Positions 6,527 through 6,674 of a DNA stretch of 6,674 bases are shown here, piece after piece; the first letter of the stretch is position 1; each line of letters opens with the position of its first letter. This stretch comes from Verrucomicrobiota bacterium. GTDB lineage: Bacteria; Verrucomicrobiota; Verrucomicrobiia; Opitutales; UBA2995. Both the position numbers and the translations under genes were made by a program. The stretch spans positions 1-6,674 of the forward strand of contig JAPUIL010000105.1 in the NCBI GenBank assembly GCA_027297085.1, in the 5' to 3' direction. Below the pieces are notes generated by a model that worked only from the letters and a program-made list of their open reading frames with translations, had not been told where the DNA came from and did no database searches.

Positions 6527-6674
6527 TTATCCATGCCCGAGGGTAAGAATGTCAATACGATGGATACCTCTCTTTTTCAGGGCTCGCGCGCAGGAATTTA
6601 GGGTTGAACCGGTCGTAAACACATCATCTACAAGCAGATAACGATCATCGGTATTCACTTCAGACGAAGGATTT
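6527..6674 (-). CDS. ComF-family phosphoribosyltransferase, C-terminal fragment (5' end outside window)
   Basis: The last 48 residues of a minus-strand gene entering from the right edge, ending in TAA at 6529-6527. The fragment contains the PRPP-binding loop [14 protein letters not shown] (11-24), followed by [12 protein letters not shown] and a short strand IDILTLGHG at the end. This pattern of LLVDDVxTTGST, then CARALKxxG, then TLARG-like residues at the very C-terminus is that of ComF/GntX proteins, linked to DNA uptake or of unknown role. Other type I phosphoribosyltransferases share the loop but rarely end so soon after it. The N-terminal zinc-cysteine region that would confirm ComF is not in the window. 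The stop is 9 bp from the accD ATG, so it probably heads or shares the accD-folC transcript. Confidence 0.8.
   Translation of the reverse strand, partial: NPSSEVNTDDRYLLVDDVFTTGSTLNSCARALKKRGIHRIDILTLGHG

Overview
The window looks like ordinary bacterial chromosome of about 50% GC carrying housekeeping genes. No taxon can be proved from it. The AccD sequence style, the divergent GuaB and PurA, and the absence of Shine-Dalgarno sequences would fit a marine Verrucomicrobiota (Opitutae-like) genome. That assignment is an inference from remembered family features, not from a search.

Layout, left to right. Positions 1-650 (minus) hold the N-terminal two thirds of an o-succinylbenzoate synthase, MenC (menaquinone biosynthesis), whose 3' end lies outside the window. 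A 77-bp divergent gap separates it from 728-2296 (plus), a CBS-domain-containing IMP dehydrogenase, GuaB. A 465-bp non-coding stretch (2297-2761) follows. It contains a set of nested inverted repeats and two diverged copies of a roughly 96-bp repeat. Next comes 2762-4324 (plus), an enlarged and divergent adenylosuccinate synthetase, PurA. Its stop lies 6 bp from the stop of the convergent folC. On the minus strand, reading right to left, a compact cluster runs comF-like phosphoribosyltransferase (C-terminal 48 residues only, 6527-6674), accD (5663-6517), then folC (4331-5623), with gaps of 9 and 39 bp.

How the genes relate. GuaB and PurA are the two enzymes that draw on IMP: GuaB commits it to GMP and PurA to AMP. 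Having them next to each other on one strand places the purine branch point in one locus, and the structured spacer between them is a natural place for a control element. AccD (acetyl-CoA carboxylase, fatty-acid synthesis) and FolC (folate polyglutamylation) form the accD-folC pair seen in many bacteria.

Most notable points: AccD has lost all four zinc-ribbon cysteines; GuaB has Ser at the conserved NAD-site Asp; PurA has a large insertion and no Arg where the IMP-phosphate Arg143 is expected; and the 2301-2516 spacer can fold into a multi-stem structure closed by a perfect 13-bp inverted repeat.
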